Source: Deltaproteobacteria bacterium
GTDB lineage: Bacteria > Myxococcota_A > UBA796 > SXON01
DNA: 64,000 bases
Assembly (NCBI GenBank): GCA_947445035.1
Contig: CANFCK010000004.1
Location: forward strand, 186,001 to 250,000
Direction: 5' to 3'
Shown here: piece after piece, positions 53,004-60,953 of the stretch
How positions within the stretch are numbered: the stretch's first letter is position 1
Layout of the letters: each line of letters opens with the position of its first letter
The notes under the pieces: generated by a model
Told to the model about the DNA's origin: nothing
Seen by the model: only the letters and a program-made list of their open reading frames with translations
The model's database searches: none
Translations under genes and position numbers: made by a program

Positions 53004-53879
53004 TTATCGCCGGATCTTGGGGGCAGGGTCCGGAGTGAACCAGAAAACGATCCCGGTCCGCACGTCCCAGGCGAACATCCAGGAGGGCAGTGTTTCGGCG
53101 AGTCCGGGCCAGGCCCACCCGCCGATGTCGAAGAAAAATCCCATCGCCGGCCAAGGACGGGCGTCGAAGCCAAGGATGGTACGCGAGCCCAAGGTCGGCG
53201 CCAGCCTGTCGCCGTAGAGCGCTCCGTGGGCGAACCACAGGGCCGGACCGGCTTTGAACCGCAGCGCCCAGGCGCCGCCGCCGAGGGGGACGTGCATGCT
53301 GCCGAGGAGATCGAGCACCGGTCCTTCGATGACGGCGTCGCCGGCAGAGGTGTCGTACCCAGAGAGCTCCACGGCGGGGCCGAAAAGCCCCAAGAGCGGT
53401 ACGTCGACTCCTAGCGAGTAGCCGACGCCGGGAACGAGGGCATCTCCCGAAAAACGGGCGGCGACCTGGGGGCTCGCGTAGATCGAAACGTGCCCGCGCT
53501 CGTTGCGGTCGGCGTAGCGGTGGTACGCCACCCAGGCCGAACGGCGCACCGCGTCGTCTTCGGCGGGCGTCGCACCCTCCGCCAAGGCCTTGAGGACACC
53601 CAACCCATCCAAACGGCTGCCCGTCCGCAAGAGTGCGTACCCGGTGAGCAGCTGCGCCGGCTCGTGGCGGCCCCCCGCGAGCTCCGTGGCCTGGCGGGCC
53701 TCGCGAAGCGCCAGGCGCGCGTCGCCTGACCGCCAGGCAGCCAGCGCGCGAAGGTACGCCTCATCGGCGTGCGGGTCGCGCACGACAGGCTGGTGGATGG
53801 CGGCTGGCGCTGCGGTCGCGTCGCCATCGTCGGCCTCGGCGAGCGACGCCAGGGCGAGGCACAGGAGGAGTGGCGTCAC
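53004..53879 (-). CDS. Exported protein with helical repeats and putative outer-membrane barrel
   Basis: 291 residues from GTG 53879. The signal peptide MTPLLLCLALASLAEA is followed by a roughly 90-residue TPR-like helical segment (DEAYLRALAAWRSGDARLALREARQATELAG). The last 160 residues alternate aromatic and small residues in strands (VSIYASPQVAARF, GWAWPGLAETLPSWMFAWDVRTGIVFWF) and probably form an outer-membrane beta-barrel. No family is recognised. Confidence 0.72.
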   Translation of the reverse strand: MTPLLLCLALASLAEADDGDATAAPAAIHQPVVRDPHADEAYLRALAAWRSGDARLALREARQATELAGGRHEPAQLLTGYALLRTGSRLDGLGVLKALAEGATPAEDDAVRRSAWVAYHRYADRNERGHVSIYASPQVAARFSGDALVPGVGYSLGVDVPLLGLFGPAVELSGYDTSAGDAVIEGPVLDLLGSMHVPLGGGAWALRFKAGPALWFAHGALYGDRLAPTLGSRTILGFDARPWPAMGFFFDIGGWAWPGLAETLPSWMFAWDVRTGIVFWFTPDPAPKIRR

Positions 53880-53948
53880 GTTTTTACGTTAGCCGGTGCC
53901 GATCGCCCTGTCCCGTGGCATAGTGGTTGGGGGCCGGAAGGAGTGCAA

Positions 53949-55880
53949 ATGCGCCAGACGTTGCTTTTTTCCCCGCTGATTCTTGCGTGCGCGTGCTCCG
54001 CCGGGCTCAGTGAGGTGACCTTCCCTACCGGTTCCCAGACGGTAATCGCGAGTGCAGACCTGCACTCATTGCTGGTCGTGGACAATGCCGGCGGCGCGCT
54101 GTCGCGACGCGATATTGACGGAGGCCGCACCACGTCGGTGTCGGTCGGTGCGCTTCCCGAGCGGGTCACGCGGGCCGGCTCCAAGATCTACGTGACCGTG
54201 CGAGGTGAGCGCGCTCTCGCGGTCCTGACCGACGAGTCCGGTGAGCTGAAGCTTTTGGAGAAGGTCGATGTCGGCGCCGAGCCGATCGGCGTCGTCGCCC
54301 GTGAAGACGGCACCCGGATATACGTGGCACTCTCGCAGGAGGATGCGGTCGTCGAACTCGATGGCAGCACGCTGTCCGAGGTGCGTCGGTGGTCGGTCTC
54401 CGGTCAGCCGAGCTGGCTGGCGCTTCACCCTTCGGGCAAGGCCCTCTTCGTGGCCAGCGCCATGGGTGGCGGGCTGGTGCGCGTGGACCTTGACGCCAGC
54501 ACCGTGGCCGAGGTCTCCCTCACAGAGCCGGTTGGCGCCGGCTCTTCCGGCGAGGATCGATTCACGCGCCGCCTCACCGGCGACCTCTGGATCTCGTCGG
54601 ACGGCGACACGCTTGCCGTTCCCGGCCTTTTCGTCGACAACCTGACCCCGGCCGATGACCCCGCCGATGCCGGGATGGGCAGCTCGGGTAGCGGCTACGC
54701 CTCCACCAACACCGTGGTCACCAGCCGCTTCAATCCCGGCGTGATGGTGGCCGAGTTGGATGGGTCCGGCGCCGTCGTGGAGACCCCGCGCGCGGTCTTC
54801 CTGGCCGGCTTCGCAGCCGTGGGCGACAACGAGGAGATCGTTCGTAGCTACCCGACCAGCGTCAGCATGCCGCCGCGTGGCGATCTCGTGGCGGTGACGA
54901 TGGAGTCCTCGGCGACGGCTATCGTCCTGTCCCTCAGCACGTTGGCGGCGAACTCGGATTCGGAGAGCTCGGACACCGGCGGGTTCAGCAGCTCACCACG
55001 GGACGACGGGTTCGCCACGGGCGCGGCGGTCTTCGTTTCGATGGATGCCGGTCCCCAGGGCGTGGCCTTCGTCAGCGACGACCTCGCCTATGTCGACAAC
55101 TTCCTCGACCACACCCTGCGCGCGCTCGACGTCAACACCGGGCGCGCTCGCGTCAACGTGCTGCTCGCCAGCTCCGAGGCCGAGCTGTCCGACGTCATGG
55201 ACGGCGGCGACAGCATCGCAGGCGTCACCACCGCGTTGGACGCAGATGTGGAGGCGGGCCGCAAGCTCTTCTTCTCGGCGGTCAGCGACAAGATGGCGGC
55301 AGACGGGGCGGGCGTGTCCTGCTCCACTTGCCACTTCGACGGCCGCAATGACGGGCTGACCTGGACCTTCTCTGACTCGGTGCGGCAGACGCCGACGCTC
55401 GCCGCAGCGGTCGCGGAAACCGCACCCTACACCTGGACGGCAGGCGTCGATACCGTGGCGGCCGAAGCCGTCGTGACCAGCCAGGGGCGCATGGGCGGCA
55501 CCGAGCTCTCCGCTACCGATGCGCTCGATATCCAGGCCTTCATCCTTTCGATTCCAGAAGTCGACGTCCACCAGAAGGGCGTGATGGACGCCGCCGTGGA
55601 ACGCGGCCGGCTGCTCTTCGCGAGCGAGGCGGTGGGTTGCGCCAGCTGCCACCCGGCGCCGTTGTACACCGACAACGAACACCACGACATCTACGGGCTC
55701 ACCAAGGTGAACACGCCGTCGCTGGTCGGCATCGCGTCGAGCGCGCCCTACCTCCACAATGGCTCGGCGGGTGACCTCCGTGACGTTGTCGATGCCGCCC
55801 TCAACGGCGAGATGGGCACCACCGGGCAGCTCAACGAGTCGGAGAAAGACGACCTCGTGGCGTTCCTCGCGACGCTCTAG
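53949..55880 (+). CDS. Propeller plus di-haem cytochrome c lipoprotein
   Basis: 643 residues from ATG 53949 behind GAAGGAG. The signal ends LACACSAG (lipobox-like). Residues 25-430 are a YVTN/WD-type beta-propeller (for example GALPERVTRAGSKIYVTV, QPSWLALHPSGKALFVAS). The C-terminal third is a cytochrome-c-peroxidase-like module with two haem-binding motifs, CSTCH (458-462) and CASCH (564-568), and the typical VNTPSLVGIASSAPYLHNGS. It is expected in the periplasm or on the surface for electron transfer. No oxidase operon is adjacent. Confidence 0.85.
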   Translation: MRQTLLFSPLILACACSAGLSEVTFPTGSQTVIASADLHSLLVVDNAGGALSRRDIDGGRTTSVSVGALPERVTRAGSKIYVTVRGERALAVLTDESGELKLLEKVDVGAEPIGVVAREDGTRIYVALSQEDAVVELDGSTLSEVRRWSVSGQPSWLALHPSGKALFVASAMGGGLVRVDLDASTVAEVSLTEPVGAGSSGEDRFTRRLTGDLWISSDGDTLAVPGLFVDNLTPADDPADAGMGSSGSGYASTNTVVTSRFNPGVMVAELDGSGAVVETPRAVFLAGFAAVGDNEEIVRSYPTSVSMPPRGDLVAVTMESSATAIVLSLSTLAANSDSESSDTGGFSSSPRDDGFATGAAVFVSMDAGPQGVAFVSDDLAYVDNFLDHTLRALDVNTGRARVNVLLASSEAELSDVMDGGDSIAGVTTALDADVEAGRKLFFSAVSDKMAADGAGVSCSTCHFDGRNDGLTWTFSDSVRQTPTLAAAVAETAPYTWTAGVDTVAAEAVVTSQGRMGGTELSATDALDIQAFILSIPEVDVHQKGVMDAAVERGRLLFASEAVGCASCHPAPLYTDNEHHDIYGLTKVNTPSLVGIASSAPYLHNGSAGDLRDVVDAALNGEMGTTGQLNESEKDDLVAFLATL

Positions 55881-55949
55881 GTATGCAGAGGGGGAAGGAC
55901 CTGAGGGTCTGCCAGCGCCGGAGCCAGCACATCCGTGAGCATCGGCCGG

Positions 55950-55974
55950 CTTAGCCCCAATGCCGGTCACTTAG
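55950..55974. repeat. Left inverted-repeat arm flanking the four-helix-bundle gene
   Basis: CTTAGCCCCAATGCCGGTCACTTAG (key core CAATGCCGGTCAC, 55958-55970) is the imperfect reverse complement of the sequence at 56421-56445. The core of 13 bp is identical; flanking CTTAG-like ends are also shared. Confidence 0.75.
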
Positions 55975-56002
55975 GGCGACGTTGGCGGCGAGCGGTCAGC
56001 CT

Positions 56003-56362
56003 TTAGCCTTCAGCCGTCAGCTTCCGATGGAGAGCCGCCAGCATCTTCTTGACCTCCGTGACGAGGCCGTGGAGCTGGTCGACCATCGGCGTCGGCAGGT
56101 ACTCGAGGTCTCGGGCGAGCATCAGGTGGTACTCCACTTCGGACGCAGAACCAGCCGCGATCGATAGGAATCTGGCGAAGTCGCGCTCGCCATCTCGACC
56201 GCAACCCTCCGCGATGTTCGTGGGCACGGACGCCACGGACCGACGCAGTTGCGCCGTCAGGCCGTAGCGCTCCTCGGTCGGGAAGCTCTTCGTGGCTCGG
56301 TACACGTCGAGGGTGAGGCGGTGCGCCTTCTGCCACACCAAGAGGTCCCTGAAGTCCCGCAT
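56003..56362 (-). CDS. Four-helix-bundle protein (23S rRNA intervening-sequence type)
   Basis: 119 residues. It has the family's hallmark beginning FRDLLVWQKAHRLTLDVYRATKS, then QLRRSVASVPTNIAEGCGR, and the helix ASEVEYHLMLARDLEYL. Proteins of this family (S23/IVP, TIGR02436-like) were first found in 23S rRNA intervening sequences and also occur alone or with diversity-generating retroelements. Here there is no rRNA and no reverse transcriptase nearby. The gene is enclosed by imperfect inverted repeats on each side, giving a roughly 495-bp cassette. Function of stand-alone copies is not established. Confidence 0.9.
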   Translation of the reverse strand: MRDFRDLLVWQKAHRLTLDVYRATKSFPTEERYGLTAQLRRSVASVPTNIAEGCGRDGERDFARFLSIAAGSASEVEYHLMLARDLEYLPTPMVDQLHGLVTEVKKMLAALHRKLTAEG

Positions 56363-56420
56363 GCCGCCTCCGACTTAGCTAATCACTGACGGCTAACGGC
56401 TAACGGCTCGGGCTGCGCGG

Positions 56421-56445
56421 CTTAGGTGACCGGCATTGCGCTTAG
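56421..56445. repeat. Right inverted-repeat arm flanking the four-helix-bundle gene
   Basis: CTTAGGTGACCGGCATTGCG continuing CTTAG; core GTGACCGGCATTG at 56426-56438. It includes the last base pairs of the neighbouring membrane-protein gene (its TAA is 56442-56444). An inner pair, CAGCCGTCAG near 56011 and CTGACGGCT near 56387, adds a second nested inverted repeat. Confidence 0.75.
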
Positions 56446-57350
56446 CCCGTCGGGGCGTCGGTCCCGGCCACATCTCCGGCCGCGCGCCGCTCCGCCTCTG
56501 CGGCAATGGCGTGCTGGTAGACGACCAGGCCCACTGTCAGCACCACAACCTCCCGCAGGACCGGGATCGGCCCCTGGAGGACCGACCACACGGTCTGGAG
56601 CCAGGTTGGCGTCGGAATCAGCGTCGGGAGCACCTCCAGGATCAGCCGCTCTGGCCGCGTCGGGTCCGCCCCCATCAATGCGGTGCCGAGAGCGCCAAGG
56701 TCCAAGCTGGGGCTGACGATCGAGCCCACGATCGCCAGTGTGCCCGTCGCGACGAAGAACCCGAGCATCAGGACCGTCGACGCGCCGGCGAGTGACCAAC
56801 CCGGCTGCGCGCTGCCTGGGCCGCCGACGCGCATCGTGCCGAGGCGACTGCTCCGCCCAAACGCCGCAAGGCCGCTGTCCGTCTCGTACGCGTCGGCGAT
56901 TGCGAGGCCGTAGGGCAAAAAGATGATGCAGCCCCCGATGAACCACAGCCCGGTGGCCGCGCTGAAGATCACGCTGGAAAGGAGCCAACTGAACTGCAGT
57001 CGCCACGCGAGGGTCCGACGCAGTCCCGCTCGGATGTCGACCGGACGACCGGCGGCGAGATCGGCGATCACGATGAAGACCAAGACCAGCGCAATGAGCC
57101 GCACGATGAGCTGGAGGAGCACCACGATCATTGCACCCAGGGCTACCCCGAGGAGCAGGTTCTCATCGAGCCCGTAGGGGGTGACCACGTAGCGCAGGAC
57201 GTCGGGGAGGAAGCGCTGGCCGACCGCTTCGGGGACGGCGCTGAGCCAACCTAGGATAAGCAGCAGCGGGAGCCACGCCCCCGCCCCAGCGGCCAGCAGT
57301 CGGACGGTGGCGCTGAGCGCGGCGAGGGTGGAAGAGGCCGGACCGGTCAT
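56442..57350 (-). CDS. Polytopic membrane protein
   Basis: 302 residues from ATG 57350; the longer frame crosses lipB on the other strand. About five hydrophobic helices are seen (LLAAGAGAWLPLLLILGWL, LLLGVALGAMIVVLLQLIVRLIALVLVFIVIADLA split by charges, FSWLLSSVIFSAATGLWFIGG, LMLGFFVATGTLAIVGSI, a C-terminal VVLTVGLVVYQ). The GRPVDIRAGLRRTL..W motif between helices resembles the DUF4013/glycerophosphoryl-diester-type membrane domains, but this is weak. The stop codon lies in the right inverted repeat of the cassette. Confidence 0.78.
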   Translation of the reverse strand: MTGPASSTLAALSATVRLLAAGAGAWLPLLLILGWLSAVPEAVGQRFLPDVLRYVVTPYGLDENLLLGVALGAMIVVLLQLIVRLIALVLVFIVIADLAAGRPVDIRAGLRRTLAWRLQFSWLLSSVIFSAATGLWFIGGCIIFLPYGLAIADAYETDSGLAAFGRSSRLGTMRVGGPGSAQPGWSLAGASTVLMLGFFVATGTLAIVGSIVSPSLDLGALGTALMGADPTRPERLILEVLPTLIPTPTWLQTVWSVLQGPIPVLREVVVLTVGLVVYQHAIAAEAERRAAGDVAGTDAPTG

Positions 57351-57386
57351 CCGTACGACCCTATCTGTCCCACGATAGGCGGGCGC

Positions 57387-57998
57387 GTGGTTGTGACCTG
57401 GCGTGGCACCCTTCCGTATGTTGAGACGCTCGAGGCGCAGCGCCGATACCGTGACGAGGTCATCGCCGGTCGCGAGCCTGAGGCGCTCTGGCTGCTCGAA
57501 CACCCGTCGGTCATCACCACTGGTCGGCGAGATGCGGCCGTGGACGGGGTCCGCATTGCCGCAGCCGGCTACGAACTTGTCGCGACTGAACGTGGCGGAC
57601 TCGCGACCTGTCACGAGCCGGGTCAGCTTGTCGGATACTGCTTTGTGGATGCCTCCCGGCATGGCATTCGCAGGGTGGTTGCCGACATCGAGGTCGGCAT
57701 CGCGACCTGGCTTCGCTCGGTTGGTGTGGAGGCTGGTCCGCGCCAAGGGCATCCCGGTGTGTGGGTCGGGACCGACAAGCTGTGCGCGGTCGGCTTGCAC
57801 GTGCGCCGCGGGATCACGATGCATGGGTTCGCGCTGAACCTCGACAACGACCTCGGCGGGTTCGGCCTCATCACCCCCTGCGGCATCATCGACGGGGGGG
57901 TGACCAGCGTCAAACGCCTGCGAGGCAGCGCGCCGATGCCCGGCGAGGCAGCGGCGGGAGTCGGCGAGGCTGTGGCGTCCGCGCTCGTCTCGCGGTGA
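57387..57998 (+). CDS. lipB: Octanoyl-[ACP]:protein N-octanoyltransferase
   Basis: 203 residues from GTG 57387. LipB motifs are LLEHPSVITTGRR, the GGLATCHEPGQLVGY segment (usually RGGxxTYHGPGQ, so Tyr-to-Cys and Gly-to-Glu changes here), catalytic Lys131 in GTDKLCAVGLHV, RGITMHGFALNL and catalytic Cys165 in LITPCGI. The Lys-Cys spacing of 34 equals that of the E. coli enzyme. It transfers octanoyl from ACP to lipoyl domains. No lipA is adjacent. It is divergent from the membrane-protein gene, with 36 bp between. Confidence 0.92.
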   Translation: MVVTWRGTLPYVETLEAQRRYRDEVIAGREPEALWLLEHPSVITTGRRDAAVDGVRIAAAGYELVATERGGLATCHEPGQLVGYCFVDASRHGIRRVVADIEVGIATWLRSVGVEAGPRQGHPGVWVGTDKLCAVGLHVRRGITMHGFALNLDNDLGGFGLITPCGIIDGGVTSVKRLRGSAPMPGEAAAGVGEAVASALVSR

Positions 57999-58068
57999 TC
58001 GCCCCCCGCTGCCCCCCCTCCAAGACGCTTGACACCGCCGATTTGAGGTAGTAGATGCGGGCGCTCGT

Positions 58069-58143
58069 TGGCACGTAGCTCAGCGGCAGAGCATCGCCCT
58101 GACACGGCGAGGGTCGTGGGTTCAAATCCCTCCGTGCCAACCA
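58069..58143 (+). tRNA. tRNA-Val (anticodon GAC)
   Basis: Acceptor TGGCACG pairs with CGTGCCA; the D arm is GCTC/GAGC. The anticodon stem TCGCC/GGCGA holds loop CTGACAC with anticodon GAC. The T arm is GTGGG-TTCAAAT-CCCTC with one T-T mismatch, followed by discriminator A. CCA is encoded at 58141-58143. The tRNA lies 31 bp before infC. Confidence 0.93.
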
Positions 58144-58173
58144 CCACCCTTCCACCCGTCCAACGGAGACTTT

Positions 58174-58731
58174 TTGCGCGGACCCCTACGGCGTGATGCC
58201 CTCCAGTCCCCCCCCGAACGAAACGAGCCCCGGGTCAATGAACGGATACGGGTCCCACGCGTGTTGGTCATCGATGACGCCGGCGAAAAGCTCGGCGAGA
58301 TGGACACCAGCGAGGCGTTGGCTCTGGCTCGTGAACGTGGGATGGACCTCGTGGAGGTGGCGCCGATGGCCCGCCCACCGGTCTGCAAGGTCGCTGATTA
58401 CGGAAAGCTGAAGTACGAACGCAAGAAGCGGGAGGCCGAGGCACGGCGCAACCAGGTCATCGTCGAAATCAAAGAGATCAAACTCCGTCCCAAGACGGAC
58501 GATCACGACTTCGACGTGAAGCTGCGCGCAGTGGAACGGTTCCTGGCTGACGGCGACAAGGTCAAAGTAACGGTTCGTTTCCGCGGTCGAGAGATCGCTC
58601 ATCGTGACATCGGGGAAGAACAATGTCGTCATCTTGCTGAACGCCTCGGGGCCGCTGCGATCGTCGAGCAGGCTCCGCGGATGGATGGCAAGCAGATGTT
58701 CATGCTTCTGGCACCCGGCAAGAAAAAGTAG
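58174..58731 (+). CDS. infC: Translation initiation factor IF-3
   Basis: 185 residues from TTG 58174, behind GGAG with a 5-nt spacing. The N-domain PRVNERIRVPRVLVIDDAGEKLG and the linker/C-domain KLKYERKKREAEARRNQ with KEIKLRPKTDDHDFDVKL are diagnostic. IF-3 checks start codons; in E. coli infC itself begins with a rare start and is autoregulated. The TTG here, with normal ATG starts in the two following genes, fits that logic. It is the first gene of infC-rpmI-rplT. Confidence 0.95.
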   Translation: MRGPLRRDALQSPPERNEPRVNERIRVPRVLVIDDAGEKLGEMDTSEALALARERGMDLVEVAPMARPPVCKVADYGKLKYERKKREAEARRNQVIVEIKEIKLRPKTDDHDFDVKLRAVERFLADGDKVKVTVRFRGREIAHRDIGEEQCRHLAERLGAAAIVEQAPRMDGKQMFMLLAPGKKK

Positions 58732-58739
58732 GAGATTCC

Positions 58740-58937
58740 ATGCCCAAAATGAAGACCAATCGCGCCGCCGCCAAACGTTTCAGCAAAACCGGCACCGGCA
58801 AGATCAAGTACAAGAAGCGCGGCTTGCGTCACTGCTTGGAGCACAAGTCCAAGGACACCAAGCGCGGCCTCCGCAAGACCGGGTACATCGACGACACCAA
58901 CCACAAGCAGGTTGCGGCGCTGATCCCGTACAAGTAG
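58740..58937 (+). CDS. rpmI: 50S ribosomal protein L35
   Basis: 65 residues, standard for bL35. Begins MPKMKTNRAAAKRFSKTGTG and contains the basic KIKYKKRGLRHCLEHKSKDTKRGLR. The start lies 8 nt after infC with an AGGAG signal. It is part of the conserved infC-rpmI-rplT operon. Confidence 0.97.
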   Translation: MPKMKTNRAAAKRFSKTGTGKIKYKKRGLRHCLEHKSKDTKRGLRKTGYIDDTNHKQVAALIPYK

Positions 58938-59007
58938 TCTTTCCTCACCGACCCCGCCGCCACCGCATCATTGCTGGGAAGCGGCTTTTCACCCAAGTGG
59001 AGTCATC

Positions 59008-59358
59008 ATGGCACGCATCAAACGGGCAGCAATTTCCCGTGTTCGCAAAAACCGCCTCTACAAGCGCGTAAAGGGCTTCTTCCTCGGCCGGCAGCGTCTG
59101 CGCCAGGCGATGGAGCACAGCGACCGCGCCAAGCGTTTCGCATTCGCCGGCCGCAAGCAGAAGAAGCGTCACTTCCGCGGTCTGTGGATCAGCCGCATCA
59201 ACGCGGCGCTCGCGCCCAAGGGCATCTCATACAGCCGCTTCATCGACAGCCTGCACAAGTCCAAGGTCGCCTTGGATCGCAAGATCCTGGCCGACCTGGC
59301 GCTCAACGATCCCGCCGGGTTCGACGCGGTCGTCGCCCGTGTGCAGGCCGCGAGCTAG
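59008..59358 (+). CDS. rplT: 50S ribosomal protein L20
   Basis: 116 residues, standard for bL20. Recognisable by NRLYKRVKGFFLGRQRLRQAMEHSDRA, then FAFAGRKQKKRHFRGLWISRINAALAPKG. L20 binds 23S rRNA early in 50S assembly and, in some bacteria, represses its own operon through the infC-rpmI region. The 70-nt gap after rpmI may contain a leader element but no clear structure is seen. Confidence 0.97.
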   Translation: MARIKRAAISRVRKNRLYKRVKGFFLGRQRLRQAMEHSDRAKRFAFAGRKQKKRHFRGLWISRINAALAPKGISYSRFIDSLHKSKVALDRKILADLALNDPAGFDAVVARVQAAS

Positions 59359-59364
59359 TTCGCG

Positions 59365-59823
59365 ATGACGTCGCGACGCCGGCTCCGTTGGCTCGTCCTC
59401 GGTCTGGTCGCCTGCGACACGTCCGACGAGACGACGTATGAGCAATACAACGCCGATGGGGACAGTGTCACCGTCTCCGTAGGCGTGGTAGACTTGCTCC
59501 CAGCGGTCACGACGGCGCTGCACAGCTCCACGGGTGAGGTGGAGGTGGGCAGCGCCTCGATCGATCCGGGGGGCGGCCCGATCGGGTCCACCCACACGGT
59601 GCTGGTCAGTTTGATTGCGGACTACGTCGCCGATGTGGACCGGGTCTCGATCCGGACCGACTCGGGGGATCGCGGTGAGGACGAGTATGATCTTGAGCCC
59701 GACTCGACCGGGACCGGCATTTTCAAGCGTGAGCTGGTCACGGTGGGCGAAGAGGGGGAGACGCGGGACGACGTACTCACGTTCCGGTTGTGGACGGCGG
59801 TGGAGACCGACAGTGCCGAATGA
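59365..59823 (+). CDS. Small lipoprotein
   Basis: 152 residues, starting 6 nt after rplT. Signal MTSRRRLRWLVLGLVACDTSDE with lipobox LVAC, then a beta-rich Val/Asp/Ser domain without known motif. It overlaps the IHF-like gene by 11 nt. It has the Asp/Thr-rich post-lipobox style of the other lipoproteins in this window but no MopE repeats. Confidence 0.78.
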   Translation: MTSRRRLRWLVLGLVACDTSDETTYEQYNADGDSVTVSVGVVDLLPAVTTALHSSTGEVEVGSASIDPGGGPIGSTHTVLVSLIADYVADVDRVSIRTDSGDRGEDEYDLEPDSTGTGIFKRELVTVGEEGETRDDVLTFRLWTAVETDSAE

Positions 59824-60139
59824 ACGCCGCTCGCGCCCTCGGCCTGCCGCCCTCACCAAGGCCGGTCTGGTGGACGAGCTGCGTGAGGCGACTGGCCTGC
59901 CGCGGCAGGACGCCGCCGGCTACGTCGAGGGGCTTTTGGAGTCGCTGAAGGAAGCGCTCGAAGCCGGTGAGACGATCAAGATCAGTGGCTTCGGCAACTT
60001 CGTGGTGCGGGCCAAGCGGGCGCGTCGGGGCCGGAACCCCTCCTCCGGCGAGTCCATCACGCTGCCAGGACGTCGGGTGCTTACGTTCAAGCCCTCGCGG
60101 GTGCTGCGCGACGCCCTGCAAGAGCCCGAGCCTCGGTGA
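59813..60139 (+). CDS. ihfA: IHF-alpha / HU-family DNA-binding protein
   Basis: 108 residues from GTG 59813. After a basic N-terminal tail ([12 protein letters not shown]) comes [21 protein letters not shown], then [26 protein letters not shown] and [19 protein letters not shown]. The beta-arm with GRNPSSGE matches IHF-alpha-like proteins (GRNPKTGE). It bends DNA in nucleoid structure and recombination. The position between rplT and a MerR gene matches the classic infC-rpmI-rplT-(pheST)-ihfA-merR order with pheST missing here. Confidence 0.9.
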   Translation: MPNERRSRPRPAALTKAGLVDELREATGLPRQDAAGYVEGLLESLKEALEAGETIKISGFGNFVVRAKRARRGRNPSSGESITLPGRRVLTFKPSRVLRDALQEPEPR

Positions 60140-60498
60140 GCGAGGTCCCCGACAAGCTGTTCTTCCGCATTGGGGAAGTGGCTGAGCTGGTCGGTGTCGA
60201 GCCGCACGTACTCCGCTACTGGGAAACGGAGTTCAAGCTTCGGCCGCAGCGTTCGTCATCGGGGCAGCGGCTGTACCGGCGGCAAGAGGTTGGCCGCTTC
60301 CTCAAGGTGCGTCAGCTGCTGCACCAGGAGGGCTACACCATCGCCGGCGCGCGCAAGGCCATCGCCGAGCTTGCTTCTGGCGAGGCGCCGGCCCGCCCGC
60401 AGGTGGGGGTGGAGATCGAGGCGCTGCGTGACACGCTGCGTCGCGTGCGCAAGCTGCGCGCGGAGATCGTGGCGCTTTCTGGGGAAGTCCGGGGCTGA
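60136..60498 (+). CDS. MerR-family transcriptional regulator
   Basis: 120 residues from GTG 60136 (GTGA overlap with the previous stop). The N-terminal winged helix is typical: [25 protein letters not shown], then [24 protein letters not shown] and [11 protein letters not shown]. The C-terminal helix ([19 protein letters not shown]) is the short dimerisation coil. No metal-binding Cys is present, so it is not a mercury or copper sensor. MerR genes of this class commonly follow ihfA. Confidence 0.92.
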   Translation: MSEVPDKLFFRIGEVAELVGVEPHVLRYWETEFKLRPQRSSSGQRLYRRQEVGRFLKVRQLLHQEGYTIAGARKAIAELASGEAPARPQVGVEIEALRDTLRRVRKLRAEIVALSGEVRG

Positions 60499-60559
60499 TC
60501 CTTGGCGAGGCCGCCCGGCGGCTTGACAAGCGACCCCCGGCGGATAGCTGCGGCCCCGT

Positions 60560-60636
60560 CGGGGTATAGCTCAGCCTGGTAGAGCGCTTGAATGGGGTTC
60601 AAGAGGTCGCACGTTCGAGTCGTGTTACCCCGACCA
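60560..60636 (+). tRNA. tRNA-Pro (anticodon GGG)
   Basis: Acceptor CGGGGTA pairs with TACCCCG; the anticodon stem CTTGA/TCAAG holds loop ATGGGGT with anticodon GGG. The T arm is GCACG-TTCGAGT-CGTGT, discriminator A, and encoded CCA at 60634-60636. It follows the MerR gene. Confidence 0.94.
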
Positions 60637-60645
60637 AACTTGATG

Positions 60646-60690
60646 GGCCGCTGACGATCGAAGGATTATCAGCGGCCTTCGCCGTTTTCT
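60646..60690 (+). terminator. Candidate terminator after tRNA-Pro
   Basis: GGCCGCTGA (60646-60654) pairs with TCAGCGGCC (60669-60677) around a 14-nt loop, followed by TTCGCC and TTTT (60685-60688). Stem length is good but the loop is large and the T-run is short. The rest of the 317-bp gap up to 60954 shows no other convincing feature. Confidence 0.5.
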
Positions 60691-60953
60691 GAGGTTCACT
60701 GATACAGTAGCCCAGGCGCCGGCTCGTGTGCGCCACGGCCACAATAATAGCCCCAAGGGACTCCGTACCGAGCCCGCGGCGCTGATCCTCATACCAGCGG
60801 TTGGCCGTCCGAAGGGGTCGAGCGATAGGCGTCGACGCTCTCGCCGCGCCCGGCGAAGCTGCCGGCACCGTCGGTGCCCAGCCCGATTCGACGCACCCTG
60901 CCCTACGGTGGTGGACGCCGACGGCCACCCCGCCCGAGGAGATACACGCAAGG

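Noticed and set aside
56003..56362. Four-helix-bundle gene considered as part of a 23S rRNA intervening sequence
   Set aside because: No rRNA sequence flanks it within the window, only protein-coding genes; it is a stand-alone copy.
57351..57824. Extended N-terminus of the polytopic membrane protein (460 residues)
   Set aside because: This extension lies entirely opposite lipB, has no conserved or hydrophobic features, and an ATG directly before the membrane part is available at 57350.
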